Source: Clostridia bacterium
GTDB taxonomy: Bacteria > Bacillota > Clostridia > Christensenellales > CAG-138
Length of the DNA stretch: 64,000 bases
Direction of reading: 5' to 3'
NCBI GenBank assembly: GCA_017614315.1
Contig: JAGACA010000013.1
Coordinates: 49,157-113,156 of the forward strand
Position numbers and translations under genes: made by a program. The notes under the pieces were generated by a model. It saw nothing but the letters and a program-made list of their open reading frames with translations. It had not been told where the DNA came from and searched no databases. This document shows positions 52,743 to 62,457 of the stretch, one piece after another. Numbering within the stretch: the stretch's first letter is position 1; each line of letters opens with the position of its first letter.

Positions 52743-54510
52743 CTTTCATAACCTCTGTCAACTTTCTGATCTGAGCCGCAAGCTCGGCCGAAAGCTCGTC
52801 GGCAAGCTTCTTATGCTCGTCCTCAACACAGTATTTGTATCTGCCGATCCTCTCCCTGACGGGAAGCGAGAACAGCCTTGCTTCGTCCACGCCCGCGTCG
52901 AGCGCGGCGGCGCCCCTTTCGTAGAAATCGAGTATTAGGCGAAGCAGGCAGTGCTGCTTTGTCGGAGAGGTATAGGTATCGTTCGCGTCGAAGGCGTTTT
53001 GGTGCAGGTAGTCCTCCCTTATCGAACGGGCGACCTCGAGCTTCAGCCTGTCCTTCGTGCTCAAGGCGTCGATACCGACAAGGCTGACGATCTCGGAAAG
53101 CTCGGCCTCCTCCTGCAGGAGCGCCATCGCCTTCGTGACGCATGCGCCCCAATCCTCGGCGACGGATGAGTCGAACCACGGGGTGAGGCGGTCAAGGTAC
53201 AGGGAATAGCTCGATAACCAGTCTATCGCGGGGAAGTGCCTAGCGTAGGCGAGCTTTGCGGAAAGCCCCCAGAAGACTTTGACTATGCGGAGCGTCGCCT
53301 GAGAAACGGGCTCCGAGATATCGCCGCCCGGCGGGGAGACCGCGCCGATCGCGGAGACCGCGCCCGTCCTGCCCTCCGAACCTATGGTGACGACCTGACC
53401 CGCGCGCTCGTAGAATTCTGCGAGACGGCTGGAAAGATATGCGGGATAGCCCTCTTCGCCGGGCATCTCCTCAAGGCGGCCGCTCATCTCGCGCAGAGCC
53501 TCGGCCCAGCGGGAGGTGGAGTCCGCCATTATCGCGACCTTATAACCCATGTCGCGGAAGTATTCGGCAATGGTGATACCGGTATAAATGCTCGCCTCGC
53601 GCGCGGCGACGGGCATGTCGGAGGTGTTCGCGATGAGCACGGTGCGCTTCATCAGCGAAAGCCCGGTGCGCGGATCGACGAGCTCGGGGAACTCGTTGAG
53701 AACGTCGGTCATCTCGTTGCCGCGCTCGCCGCAGCCGACGTAGACGATTATGTCGGCGTCTGCCCATTTCGCCAGCTGATGCTGGACGACCGTCTTGCCG
53801 CTGCCGAAGGGGCCGGGAACGGCCGCGACGCCGCCTTTCGCTATCGGGAAGAACGTGTCGATGACCCTCTGACCGGTGATCATGGGCTCGTTGGGAGGAA
53901 GCTTTTCGGCATAGGGACGTCCGCGCCTTACCGGCCATTTCTGCATCATGGTAAGGGGAACGACGCCGTTTTCGGTCTCAAGCTCCGCGATCGTGTCGGT
54001 GACGCGGTATTCGCCCTTGGGGACAATGCTCTTCAAAACGCCCGAGACCCGCGGCGGCACCATTATGATATGCTTTACCGCGCCGGATTCCTGCACGAAG
54101 CCGAGAGCGTCGCCTCCCGTGAGCTCCTTTCCGGCCCCGGCGGTCGGAACGAACTCCCACAGCTTTTCCCTGTCGAGGGCGGGAGCGTAAATGCCCCTCG
54201 TGATCCTCGTGCCGGCCTGCTCGAAGAGCGCGGTCAGCGGACGCTGGATTCCGTCGTAAATGGATTCGATAAGACCCGGGCCGAGCTCGACCGAAAGCGG
54301 AGCTCCCGTGAAATAGACGGGCTCGCCGGGGCCGATGCCGCCGGTCTCCTCATAGACCTGAACGGACGCCCTGTCGCCCCTCAGCTCGATGATCTCGCCG
54401 ATGAGCCTCTTGTCCGAGACCTGCACGACGTCGAACATCTGGACGTCTTTCATACCGTCCGCGGTGATGAGCGGTCCGGCGACCTTGACTATGGTTCCGT
54501 GTTTTTCCAT
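52735..54510 (-). CDS. atpA: V-type ATP synthase catalytic subunit A
   Basis: 591 residues, the usual length. Walker A is [14 protein letters not shown], followed by the [11 protein letters not shown] segment and [19 protein letters not shown]. The N-terminal barrel and the ~90-residue non-homologous insertion typical of V/A-type A subunits are present (residues ~115-190). It hydrolyses ATP to drive ion pumping, or makes ATP in reverse. Confidence 0.97.
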   Translation of the reverse strand: MEKHGTIVKVAGPLITADGMKDVQMFDVVQVSDKRLIGEIIELRGDRASVQVYEETGGIGPGEPVYFTGAPLSVELGPGLIESIYDGIQRPLTALFEQAGTRITRGIYAPALDREKLWEFVPTAGAGKELTGGDALGFVQESGAVKHIIMVPPRVSGVLKSIVPKGEYRVTDTIAELETENGVVPLTMMQKWPVRRGRPYAEKLPPNEPMITGQRVIDTFFPIAKGGVAAVPGPFGSGKTVVQHQLAKWADADIIVYVGCGERGNEMTDVLNEFPELVDPRTGLSLMKRTVLIANTSDMPVAAREASIYTGITIAEYFRDMGYKVAIMADSTSRWAEALREMSGRLEEMPGEEGYPAYLSSRLAEFYERAGQVVTIGSEGRTGAVSAIGAVSPPGGDISEPVSQATLRIVKVFWGLSAKLAYARHFPAIDWLSSYSLYLDRLTPWFDSSVAEDWGACVTKAMALLQEEAELSEIVSLVGIDALSTKDRLKLEVARSIREDYLHQNAFDANDTYTSPTKQHCLLRLILDFYERGAAALDAGVDEARLFSLPVRERIGRYKYCVEDEHKKLADELSAELAAQIRKLTEVMKDA

Positions 54511-54613
54511 TTTTATCCTCCGATACGGATGGGTTATTGTCGATGGTTTTGTTTGCCGCGGTCTTGCGGAAAGTCGGTGCTTCGGGACAGCGGATCCGCC
54601 CGATTATGTTCTG

Positions 54614-54925
54614 TCAGAACAAAATCGAGGCGCCGATCGCCTTTTCCACGTTCGCCTTGATGTTGTCCATGGCGACGCCCGTCGTGCCGCTCCCCGAGGG
54701 GATCGGGATTATCGCGGGGAACGCCGAGGAGATGTATTTGTCGACCGTGGCCTTCGCCGCCAGAAAGACGGGCTCGGTCACGAATATTATCCGGGTGTTT
54801 TCACGGGCGAGGCGGTCGATAAGCTTTCCCGCCGCCGCGCCGTCGGTCTCGAAATAGACGTCCAGACCCGCCGCGCGTCCGAGGAGCACGGAGTCCTTAT
54901 CGCCGATCATTGCTATATCAGCCAT
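54614..54925 (-). CDS. atpF: V-type ATP synthase subunit F
   Basis: 103 residues; MADIAMIGDKDSVLLGRAAGLDV and FVTEPVFLAAKATVDKY match the Rossmann-like F subunit (NtpG) of the central stalk. It overlaps subunit C by 8 bases; 103 bases separate it from subunit A. Confidence 0.93.
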   Translation of the reverse strand: MADIAMIGDKDSVLLGRAAGLDVYFETDGAAAGKLIDRLARENTRIIFVTEPVFLAAKATVDKYISSAFPAIIPIPSGSGTTGVAMDNIKANVEKAIGASILF

Positions 54926-55907
54926 AAAGCATTACGCTCCTTTCTTCGATGACGCTTACGGGAAGGCCGCTCCTCTTTACCGTGAGGACGAGCCTAACGA
55001 CCTCGGCCTCGCGCTCGCGCGCGAGCATGAAGCCGACAATCGGAGCGGGACTGTCGATGTCGCTTTTGCCCCTTGCCGCAAGACCGATGAGGTATTCGTC
55101 CCTCGCCTTTTCGAGCGAGACGGCGCTGCCGGTCTTGAGGTACTCTTCAAAGCCCTCGCGCGCTGCCGCCTTGAGAGGCGACTCGTCGAAGGGCGTTTTG
55201 AGGAGCGCGGGAACGGACTCGGGGCTGTCCTTTATAAGGGAAGCGACCGCGATGAGAGCGTCCTTTTTGTATTCGCCGCAGGGCAGGAGCATATCGGGAA
55301 GCATACCCCTTACGGCGGCGATGAGATTGGTGAAATCGGCGAGAGCGCCGAAGTATTCGCGCGCGAAAGCGTTGCCGGAAGCGAGCCCGAGCCCTATATA
55401 CGCGCTGTCGAGCGCGCCCGAAACGAGCCTCGCGTCGGGGTTCTTGTATGTCTTTACGTCGAGCTCCTCGAGCGTGTCGGCAAGGGGCCTCGGGAGGATG
55501 GAATAATCGCCCTTTTTGACCGCGGTCTTAAGCTCGTCACCGGAGAACACGCCTCCGGGAGCAAGCTCCGCCGCGGAGGGGTCGGAGCCCAGGAGCCGCA
55601 GCTTGTATAGAAGCTTGATATTCGTAAGATCGTGCCGCATGCGGAACAGGCCCGTCACGAACGCGAGCCTTTCGGGCATCAGCTCGCCGACGAGCGAGTA
55701 CGTTTCGTCGAGATGCGCCGAAACGAGACCCTCCAGCTCGTCGCCGGAGCCGCCCGCATACGCCGCGCCGAAGCCCGCTTCCCGCGCGAGCTTGAGGGCG
55801 TCCTCATAGGTCGGCGCCTGAACGAGCCTCGAAACGAACTCCTTCGTGAGGAGCCGCTTTTCGATGACGCGCAGTCTCGCTATGCTGTTTATAAGGCTCT
55901 CGGCCAT
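54918..55907 (-). CDS. atpC: V-type ATP synthase subunit C
   Basis: 329 residues, largely helical (INSIARLRVIEKRLLTKEFVSRL; FRMRHDLTNIKLLYKLRL), matching NtpC, which couples the rotor axle to the membrane ring. Confidence 0.94.
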   Translation of the reverse strand: MAESLINSIARLRVIEKRLLTKEFVSRLVQAPTYEDALKLAREAGFGAAYAGGSGDELEGLVSAHLDETYSLVGELMPERLAFVTGLFRMRHDLTNIKLLYKLRLLGSDPSAAELAPGGVFSGDELKTAVKKGDYSILPRPLADTLEELDVKTYKNPDARLVSGALDSAYIGLGLASGNAFAREYFGALADFTNLIAAVRGMLPDMLLPCGEYKKDALIAVASLIKDSPESVPALLKTPFDESPLKAAAREGFEEYLKTGSAVSLEKARDEYLIGLAARGKSDIDSPAPIVGFMLAREREAEVVRLVLTVKRSGLPVSVIEERSVMLYG

Positions 55908-55929
55908 AATATCCTTTCTTATCCCGCGG

Positions 55930-56517
55930 TCAGTCGAAGAGCGCGGCGGAAGTCTTTTTGAGCGTTTCCGCCTTGATCTCGTTCATGAAAGCGGCGAAGG
56001 AGCAGTCCTTTACGTAGTTGTCGCCCTCGAGGAGGAAGCCGCCGTCGATGCCGGGCGCGGCCGCGCCAAGCTTAAGACCCTCGACGCCGCAGGAGGCGAT
56101 CAGCTTTTCGAGCGCCTTTTCGTCCTTTTCGGCGGGACGCACGGTCTCGAAGCCCGTGCATTCCCTTTTGAGCAGCTTGACGAGGAACGCCTCGCGCTCC
56201 TTTCCCGTGAGCGCGCCGAGCCTTTCCGCCGCCATGGAGTAAGCCCGGTTGATGAGCTCGTGCTTTCTCTTCAGGGTCTCCTTGCGTCCGTCGAGCTCCG
56301 CGTTCACGGCGGCACGCTTGATGATGTCCTCCCTCTCGGCCTGCGCCTTGAGAGCGAACTCGTCCTTAAGTCGCTCCTTGTCCTCGTGAAGCCTTTCCCT
56401 TATCGCGGCGACTTCGTTCGCGGCCTGCGCCTCGATCGCCTGCGCTTCGGCCTGAGCGGCTTCGATTATGCCCGTAATGAGCTTGTCGGCTCCGTTGGAA
56501 TTATCCATGGTATTCAC
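55930..56517 (-). CDS. atpE: V-type ATP synthase subunit E
   Basis: 195 residues. N-terminal Ala/Glu-rich helix (AEAQAIEAQAANEVAAIRER) and a small globular C-terminal domain, forming the peripheral stalk with the G-type subunit. Confidence 0.9.
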   Translation of the reverse strand: MNTMDNSNGADKLITGIIEAAQAEAQAIEAQAANEVAAIRERLHEDKERLKDEFALKAQAEREDIIKRAAVNAELDGRKETLKRKHELINRAYSMAAERLGALTGKEREAFLVKLLKRECTGFETVRPAEKDEKALEKLIASCGVEGLKLGAAAPGIDGGFLLEGDNYVKDCSFAAFMNEIKAETLKKTSAALFD

Positions 56518-56523
56518 CGTGCT

Positions 56524-57126
56524 TTATGCCGCGACGGGGATGTTGACGACCATCAGTATCGAGATGATCAGCGCGAGTATGGCGTAAAGCTCGACCATTA
56601 TCGCGAAGGTGATGCCCATGCCGCCGTTGCCCTGCTTGGCGACGATGCCGATGCCTGCGCAGCATACGCGGGACTGGAAGTACGCGCTGACGAGGCCGAC
56701 TATGCCGATGGGCAGGCTGGCATAGAAGAACGACAGACCCGAAGCGGTGGAAAGCTCAAGGAAGGTGCCGGAGAGTATGCCGCTGGAGACCGCGATGAAA
56801 ATCGCGATGACGAAGCCGTAAAGACCCTGCGTCGCGGGAAGAAGCTCGAATATAAGACAGCTTCCGCCCTTCTCGGGATCCTCTGCGGAGACGCCTGCCG
56901 CGGCGCGGCCTGCCATGCCGACGCCGAGAGCCGAACCGATGCCGGGGAGGATTATCGCGACGCAGACGGCGACTGCAGCCCAGATATAGCCCTTGGGAGT
57001 GTTGTCGGCCGGCTCGGCGGGGAGAGCGCCGATCGTGGGAGGCATGGCCTCCGCCAACGCCGCGCCCGCGAATGCGAACACGAGGACGAACACTGCGATC
57101 AAAGCGAATAACCTGTACTTTTTCAT
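56524..57126 (-). CDS. atpK: V-type ATP synthase subunit K (rotor proteolipid)
   Basis: 200 residues, longer than the ~156 of E. hirae NtpK because of an added N-terminal hydrophobic segment (residues 1-45) resembling a signal peptide. The rest is a duplicated helical hairpin of four membrane helices. The residues that bind Na+ in E. hirae NtpK (Leu61, Thr64, Gln65, Gln110, Glu139) align with Leu96, Thr99, Gln100 (LPATQGLYGF), Gln151 (YFQSRVCCAG) and Glu179 (MVELYAILAL). This argues for Na+ coupling. Confidence 0.95.
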   Translation of the reverse strand: MKKYRLFALIAVFVLVFAFAGAALAEAMPPTIGALPAEPADNTPKGYIWAAVAVCVAIILPGIGSALGVGMAGRAAAGVSAEDPEKGGSCLIFELLPATQGLYGFVIAIFIAVSSGILSGTFLELSTASGLSFFYASLPIGIVGLVSAYFQSRVCCAGIGIVAKQGNGGMGITFAIMVELYAILALIISILMVVNIPVAA

Positions 57127-57142
57127 ATTGGACTCCTTAAGT

Positions 57143-59089
57143 TTATTTTACCTTGTTGTATTTTGTCTTGATCCCGAGGGGGGCGAAGAGCTTGCCGCCG
57201 GGAGTGTAGAACCTGTTGTAATACTCGATGAACTGCAGCCTTGCGCAGTGTATGAACGCGCCGAGGGCGTTTATCGCGATGCAGAACGCATGGAGCACCG
57301 CGAGCAGTATCGCGGCGACGATGAAGCTTACGACGCTGCCGACGACGGGTATGCCCTTGAGCATATCCCTTACGATGCTGACGACGAGGTTGAACGCGTA
57401 GCCCATCGCGCCTGTCGCCAGGCCGAGCGCGAACACGCGGGAATAGCTCAGCACGTCGGAGAGGAAGCCGGTTATGTCATAGAGCTTTCCGAAGCCGCCT
57501 ATCACGCGGCCGATGCCCTTCTTCGCCCTGCCGCCGAAGCCGACGAGCAGGATAAGACCTATGCCGATCAGCGCGAAGCCGACGTATTTCGCCCAGCCGG
57601 AGAGCCCGAACGCGATCCCCGCGCCCGCGAATATCATGAGCCACGAGCCGATATCGAAGAGCGCCGTCTGCCAGTCGCCCTTCCTTATATGAAGGACGAT
57701 CGACACGATCATTCCGGCGATTATCTGCATGAAGCCGAGCCCGCAGTATACGAGTATCGCCGTCATCTGATCCTTCATGGGATCAAGGAGCGGGAACGGG
57801 AAGCTCTCGCCGAACAGATCGTACCAGTTCATGCCGAAGAACGTGCCGGCTAAAAGACCGAAGAACGCAGTGGACAGGCCGCCCCATACGAGTATGTGCG
57901 CGACCTGGTTCGTGCCGCCGGTCGGCTTCTTGAGCTTGAGGTACAGGAAAGCGGCGAGGCTCATCACGAGCCCGTAGCCGGTGTCGCCCATCATAAGACC
58001 GAAGAACAGGAGATAGAACGGCGTCATGACGACGGTCGGATCGAAGCCCCTCGGATCGGGCGGCGAGTACATATTTGTTATGAATTCAAAGGGGGCGAAG
58101 AATTTGTTGTTTTTACAGTATGTGGGCGGGAGCTCGTCGTCATAAGGATCCCGCGATTCGAGACAATAAGTCCCGGTCACGCCGGAGATGAGTTCTTTGA
58201 GCTTTTCCTCCTCGTCGGAACGCGCCCAGCCCTCGAGCGAGAAGGTCTCGCGCGTGGCGAACAGATCGCATTTCGCGCGGACGGCGCTTTCCTCGATCAG
58301 CGCGCCGTCGAGACCCTTTTTGAGCGTCGAGGCGTTTTCGGCGAGGGCGGCGAGGCTCTTCGAGGTCTCGGCGCTTTCGAGCGCGATCCTTTCGAGATCG
58401 TTCTCGAGCCTTTCGTAATTGTCCTCGGGGAGACCCTCGTATTCGGGAAGGGAGACCTCGGAAAAACCGCAGTCCTTCAATACGGTGAGCGTCTCCTCGG
58501 GATCGGCCTTGGGCACTGCGGCGAGCACCGCTACGCGCTGACCCGCGCCGAAGGAGTCGGCCATGACGCCGCCGGAAGAAAGCTTCGCGACGTTGTCCGC
58601 CTTCATCGTGCCCAAAAGGAAATTCGCCGAGCGCGAGGGCTTGATCTCCTCAAGGGGGATATCCATCGCGCGGAACGGCGCGAGCTGCTTCATCGCTGCG
58701 GCCGTCCTCTCTTTTTCCGTTCGGAGGGACGCGGCTTTTTTTGTCAGCGAATCGAGCTCATCGCAGACGGAAAGCGCCCCGGGAACGGACGAAACGAGCT
58801 CCTCGTCCGGAAACTCCGGCGCGGCGGCGAGCATGCCCTCCTTGGGAAGATAGACGGTGAGCCTCCCGAGGCAGGCCTTTATGCGGGAAACGTTTGCGGA
58901 AGCCTCGTTAAGCTCCGCTTCGCAGCTTTTTTTGTAAAGCTCCGAGGCCGAGCGGAGGGCGGCGTCGTCGGGCGACTCGGCCGAATGCTTCGTCACCTGG
59001 ACTATCCCGTTTTTTTGAAGCGTTTTCATTATGCGCTTCTCATCCTCCTTGAGGGCGAAAAGCGATATGTGCTTCATCGGTACTATCAT
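57143..59089 (-). CDS. atpI: V-type ATP synthase subunit I
   Basis: 648 residues. The N-terminal ~330 are soluble with coiled coils; the C-terminal half has eight membrane helices, beginning near FGLMMGDTGYGLVMSL and including the conserved Arg-bearing helix near FLSDVLSYSRVFALGLATG. It forms the stator part of the ion channel. Start could also be four codons later (MKHISLF). Confidence 0.95.
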   Translation of the reverse strand: MIVPMKHISLFALKEDEKRIMKTLQKNGIVQVTKHSAESPDDAALRSASELYKKSCEAELNEASANVSRIKACLGRLTVYLPKEGMLAAAPEFPDEELVSSVPGALSVCDELDSLTKKAASLRTEKERTAAAMKQLAPFRAMDIPLEEIKPSRSANFLLGTMKADNVAKLSSGGVMADSFGAGQRVAVLAAVPKADPEETLTVLKDCGFSEVSLPEYEGLPEDNYERLENDLERIALESAETSKSLAALAENASTLKKGLDGALIEESAVRAKCDLFATRETFSLEGWARSDEEEKLKELISGVTGTYCLESRDPYDDELPPTYCKNNKFFAPFEFITNMYSPPDPRGFDPTVVMTPFYLLFFGLMMGDTGYGLVMSLAAFLYLKLKKPTGGTNQVAHILVWGGLSTAFFGLLAGTFFGMNWYDLFGESFPFPLLDPMKDQMTAILVYCGLGFMQIIAGMIVSIVLHIRKGDWQTALFDIGSWLMIFAGAGIAFGLSGWAKYVGFALIGIGLILLVGFGGRAKKGIGRVIGGFGKLYDITGFLSDVLSYSRVFALGLATGAMGYAFNLVVSIVRDMLKGIPVVGSVVSFIVAAILLAVLHAFCIAINALGAFIHCARLQFIEYYNRFYTPGGKLFAPLGIKTKYNKVK

Positions 59090-59119
59090 AAAAACTCCCG
59101 CTTGGACGGTCGAACGCCG

Positions 59120-59428
59120 TCAGTTAAGTATTTCTTCCATGATCATATCGACGGCGGAGCCGAGACGCTTCTCCGCCTCGCCGATAACGATGTCCGCGCG
59201 CATGCGGCCGGCGTTGAATATCCTTGCCCGCTCGCTCGAGGCCTCCTTTTCGGCCATGGCGGAAGCGAGCGCGAGCCCGGCCTTCGCCTCTTCCCTCGCG
59301 ATCTTGAGGGACTGGGCGGCGTCGTCCTCCGCGGCGGCGACTGCTCCCGCGGCGGCGGCCTGCGCGTTCTTTTTCATGGTTTCGGCGTCCGCCTCGGCAG
59401 CGGCGATCCTTTCGATAACGGTGGGCAT
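59120..59428 (-). CDS. V-type ATP synthase subunit G/H (peripheral stalk)
   Basis: 102 residues, a single Ala/Glu-rich helix (IERIAAAEADAETMKKNAQA) pairing with subunit E. First gene of the operon, transcribed from 59487-59515. It corresponds to NtpF of E. hirae by position. Confidence 0.88.
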   Translation of the reverse strand: MPTVIERIAAAEADAETMKKNAQAAAAGAVAAAEDDAAQSLKIAREEAKAGLALASAMAEKEASSERARIFNAGRMRADIVIGEAEKRLGSAVDMIMEEILN

Positions 59429-59486
59429 TTCAAATATTATCCCTTCGATTAGTATTGGTTGAAAAGGTCATATCTGTCTGCATATC

Positions 59487-59515
59487 ATTATAACAGTTAG
59501 GGCACTTCAATGCAA
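59487..59515 (-). promoter_or_regulatory. Promoter of the V-ATPase operon
   Basis: Minus strand: TTGCAT (59515-59510), 17-bp spacer, TATAAT (59492-59487). Confidence 0.78.
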
Positions 59516-59534
59516 GTAAAAAACAGGTAAAAAA

Positions 59535-59561
59535 TACCCGATCCCAAGCGGGGATCGGGTA
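59535..59561 (-). terminator. Terminator after the membrane-anchored propeller gene
   Basis: TACCCGATCCC / GGGATCGGGTA stem, 5-base loop, followed by ATTTTTT on the minus strand. It stands between this gene and the V-ATPase promoter. Confidence 0.9.
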
Positions 59562-59584
59562 CGGACAAAACGTATTTTTTCGCG

Positions 59585-61048
59585 TCATTCCGCGCTTCCG
59601 GGCAGCACGATCCCCTCGAGCGCGAGGGTGAAGGTCATGCCGTCGGAGCTCGCGTAGAGGTCGCAGACGCGATCGCCCAGACCGTTTTCATAATAATCGG
59701 AGAACGCGAACTGCGCGGCGGGGTTCGACACGACGTGGGATATCCCGTCCGTCACGGTCACAAGTGGAACTCTGCCGTCGGCGAGCATGAGCGTACCGGT
59801 CCTGGAATAATCCTTGAGATACAGGCAGCGGCCGCCCGCGAGCACCTGATGGATGACGTTGGAATCGAGGGGCAGAGAGGAACTGCCCTCAAGGTAATAG
59901 AGCTTCTGATCGAGGGCGAGCACGTAGAACGTCCCGTCGTTCTTTACGCTGAAGGAAAATACGCCGTCCGCAAGCTTCACCGCCGTGCCGGGATCGCCGC
60001 GATCCATCGTATAGAGCGCGCGGTCGACGATGAGGGCGACCTTGTCGCCGTATATAGAGAACGAGGCCGCGCCGATCGCAAGCTCGCGGGAGCGGCAGAA
60101 CCTGTCGATGAAATAGACGTTATAGGACTTCTGGGACTGATCCTGCGATGAGGTGAGCGGCGTATAGAATACGCAGTTGAAAAGCGTCGAGCAGTCCGCT
60201 ACGGAGCCGGTGGCCGCCTCGCCGCCGTTGGTCGAAGCGCACTGCGGCTTGGTCGTGTAGACGGAAGCGCCCTCGACGAGCACCTTCGCGCGGGAGCCGT
60301 TCCTCGAATAATTCGTCACGCCTCCGACGTCGAATATCGCCTCGGAAAGATCCCTGTTGAACTCGACGAGCCCGGAAACGTTCTCGGCGATGAGCTTCGT
60401 GCGGGAACCCTTCATGCGATAAAGCGCCGAGTTTTCGGGCTTCATATACCAGACGGTCTTCGCATTTTCGCCGACCGCGAGCACGTACGCGTCCTCGGCG
60501 AGCAGGCGGCTTTCGCCGTTCTCGTGTATATACGCCGCGTATTTGCCGTCCGGGGCGGTCACGGTATATGCGACGGCCGAGCCGTCGTTCGCCGCGGCGA
60601 TCGCGGGGATGCCCGAAATGCCGTCGGGCTTGACCGTTTCGATGGAGTCGGTATCGGATCTGTATATGTGAAGCTGCGTCGAGGTCGTGAATACGATGGT
60701 GTTATTATCGAGCGAGAGCGCGGCGCGGAGGACGCCCGCGGGGAAGATCTTCTTTATGCCTTGCCCGTCGACACGGTAGAGCTCGGTGCCGGCCGAAAAG
60801 ATCCCGACCGAGCCGTCGCAGGACAGGAACGCGCTCACATAGCCCGCGACGGAGCCGTCGAGCAGCACGCCGTCGTAAAAGAAGCGCGTGGAGCCCTCAT
60901 CGTCCTTATAATAATAGGAAATGCTGTGCTCGCAGAGCTTGACGGTCTCCTTCCGTGCGATTATATCGGCCGTGACGGCCGCAGCGACGCCGAGCACGGC
61001 AAGAACGGCGACCGCGATAACGATGATCTTCAAACGGATGTTTTTCAT
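59585..61048 (-). CDS. Membrane-anchored propeller-like extracellular protein
   Basis: 487 residues. One N-terminal membrane helix (residues ~8-30, IIVIAVAVLAVLGVAAAVTA) without a lipobox, then an all-beta domain with repeated short strands such as GTELYRVDGQGIKKI, SALYRMKGSRTKLIAENVSG, RALYTMDRGDPGTAVKLADG and QKLYYLEGSSSLPL. This resembles a beta-propeller of the TolB/DUF5050 type. There are no catalytic motifs. Function unknown. Confidence 0.75.
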   Translation of the reverse strand: MKNIRLKIIVIAVAVLAVLGVAAAVTADIIARKETVKLCEHSISYYYKDDEGSTRFFYDGVLLDGSVAGYVSAFLSCDGSVGIFSAGTELYRVDGQGIKKIFPAGVLRAALSLDNNTIVFTTSTQLHIYRSDTDSIETVKPDGISGIPAIAAANDGSAVAYTVTAPDGKYAAYIHENGESRLLAEDAYVLAVGENAKTVWYMKPENSALYRMKGSRTKLIAENVSGLVEFNRDLSEAIFDVGGVTNYSRNGSRAKVLVEGASVYTTKPQCASTNGGEAATGSVADCSTLFNCVFYTPLTSSQDQSQKSYNVYFIDRFCRSRELAIGAASFSIYGDKVALIVDRALYTMDRGDPGTAVKLADGVFSFSVKNDGTFYVLALDQKLYYLEGSSSLPLDSNVIHQVLAGGRCLYLKDYSRTGTLMLADGRVPLVTVTDGISHVVSNPAAQFAFSDYYENGLGDRVCDLYASSDGMTFTLALEGIVLPGSAE

Positions 61049-61086
61049 TCGCGCCTTCCTTGAACAAAGGATTTCTTCAATATGGG

Positions 61087-61115
61087 ATTATACATCAAAA
61101 CACGCCGGAATACAA
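61087..61115 (-). promoter_or_regulatory. Promoter of the membrane-anchored propeller gene
   Basis: Minus strand: TTGTAT (61115-61110), 17-bp spacer, TATAAT (61092-61087). Confidence 0.7.
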
Positions 61116-61184
61116 GCGCGGATAAGCGCCGCGGCGGAGCTCGGGGACGGAACTATATATTTTCGGTTTTCGGTCAAATTTTCC

Positions 61185-61213
61185 TTGACAGGGCTTGGAA
61201 AAGATGTTACAAT
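61185..61213 (+). promoter_or_regulatory. Promoter of the rpmG-secE-nusG-rplKA block
   Basis: TTGACA (61185-61190), 17-bp spacer, TACAAT (61208-61213). The ~110-nt leader contains hairpins GCCCC-TGTGAA-GGGGT and GACCG-CAAAAA-CGGTC. Confidence 0.88.
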
Positions 61214-61326
61214 GGCGCTTGCCCCTGTGAAGGGGTATTATTTGGCTTGTATAAATGTACGGCTGAATAAGCGGAAGACCGCAAAAACGGTCGCTGGGAC
61301 CGCAATCTTTCAAGGAGGATAAAACC

Positions 61327-61476
61327 ATGCGCGTAAAGATCACACTTGCCTGCACCGAATGCAAGCAGAGGAACTACAATACGTTCAAGAACAAGAAGAA
61401 CGATCCCGACAGGATCGAGCTCAGCAAGTATTGCCGTTTCTGCCGTAAGCACACCCTGCACAGGGAAGCCAAGTAA
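61327..61476 (+). CDS. rpmG: Ribosomal protein L33
   Basis: 49 residues, beginning [17 protein letters not shown] and ending [16 protein letters not shown]. Both CxxC pairs (CTEC, CRFC) are present, so this is the zinc-binding form. AAGGAGG lies 11 bases upstream. It heads the conserved rpmG-secE-nusG-rplK-rplA order. Confidence 0.97.
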   Translation: MRVKITLACTECKQRNYNTFKNKKNDPDRIELSKYCRFCRKHTLHREAK

Positions 61477-61490
61477 AAGAGGAATCGACT

Positions 61491-61739
61491 ATGGCTAACA
61501 ATCAAGCTGCTAAAAAGCCCGGTTTCTTCGCGAAGATAGGCAACTTCTTCAAGAAGATCGGCAGATATTTCAAGGAAGTCTTCTCGGAAGTGAAGAAGCT
61601 TACCTGGCCCACCAAGAAGGAGCTTCTGAGCTATACCCTCGCGGTATTCGCTTTCTGTGCGCTGATGGCGATAATAATCGGTCTTCTCGACCTCGCCTTC
61701 GGCTCCGGCTTCCAGTTCCTTGCCAACCTTGCAAAGTAA
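61491..61739 (+). CDS. secE: Preprotein translocase subunit SecE
   Basis: 82 residues. The conserved amphipathic segment FKEVFSEVKKLTWPTKKELL precedes one membrane helix (residues ~45-65), the single-helix form typical of Firmicutes. It starts 14 bases after rpmG. Confidence 0.96.
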   Translation: MANNQAAKKPGFFAKIGNFFKKIGRYFKEVFSEVKKLTWPTKKELLSYTLAVFAFCALMAIIIGLLDLAFGSGFQFLANLAK

Positions 61740-61749
61740 GGTAACAAAA

Positions 61750-62376
61750 ATGGCAGACGAGGTCAAAAACAAAATGGAAAGGGCCGTCACGCTGAGTGAG
61801 AACCCCGACGCCGCGAGCGTCAGCGAGGACCGCACTCATTACGATGACGAGACCCCCACGGAGCCCCGCTGGTACGTAGTGCATACCTATTCCGGCTATG
61901 AGAACAAGGTCAAGGAAGATCTTGAGAAGACCATCGAGAACCGTAATCTTCAGAACCTCATACTCGAGGTCAAGTATCCGACCGAGACCGTTTCCGAAAT
62001 GACGGAAGGCTCGAAAAAGCCCAAGGTATATCAGCGCAAGGTGTATCCGGGCTATGTCATGGTCAAGATGATAATGACCGACAGCACCTGGTACATCGTA
62101 AGGAACACCCGCGGCGTGACGAGCTTTGTCGGCTCCGGCAACAAGCCCATTCCCCTCACCGACGAAGAGGTGACCGCGATGGGCGTCGAGCGTATGACCC
62201 TTAAGCTTGACGTCGAGGTAGGCGAGAGCGTCCGCATAGTCAACGGTCCGTTCGCCAACTTCATCGGCACCGTCACGGAGCTCAACGTCGAGACCCAGAA
62301 GGTCAAGCTGCTCGTATCGCTGTTCGGTAAGGAGACTCCCATGGAGCTCGACTTTATCGACATCCAGAAACTGTAA
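61750..62376 (+). CDS. nusG: Transcription termination/antitermination protein NusG
   Basis: 208 residues. The NGN domain begins at PRWYVVHTYSGYENKVKEDL (residue ~41) after a polar N-terminal extension of ~40 residues, longer than usual. The C-terminal KOW motif follows (GESVRIVNGPFANFIGTVTE). It binds RNA polymerase and links it to Rho or the ribosome. ATG 61750 is chosen over 61720, which lies inside secE. Confidence 0.96.
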   Translation: MADEVKNKMERAVTLSENPDAASVSEDRTHYDDETPTEPRWYVVHTYSGYENKVKEDLEKTIENRNLQNLILEVKYPTETVSEMTEGSKKPKVYQRKVYPGYVMVKMIMTDSTWYIVRNTRGVTSFVGSGNKPIPLTDEEVTAMGVERMTLKLDVEVGESVRIVNGPFANFIGTVTELNVETQKVKLLVSLFGKETPMELDFIDIQKL

Positions 62377-62411
62377 GACACTGTATGGTCTCCCCGCAAG
62401 GGGTCTCTATA

Positions 62412-62457
62412 GTGGGAGGAACGGAAGCGTTTTGCTTCTATACTCCGCAAGTACCAC
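62412..62457 (+). promoter_or_regulatory. Candidate L1-binding leader of rplK-rplA
   Basis: The RNA can fold as an outer stem GTGG (62412-62415)/CCAC (62454-62457), GAG/CTC, an asymmetric loop and an inner hairpin GAAGC-GTTTT-GCTTC (62424-62438). Two helices around an asymmetric loop are the form of the L1 site that autoregulates rplKA in other bacteria. A hairpin CCCC-GCAA-GGGG (around 62397) precedes it. Confidence 0.5.

Noticed and set aside
61214-61326. tRNA gene upstream of rpmG
   Set aside because: tRNA-Trp is often near secE, so the leader was read for a cloverleaf; no T-arm GTTCRA or CCA-end pairing is present, only two short hairpins.
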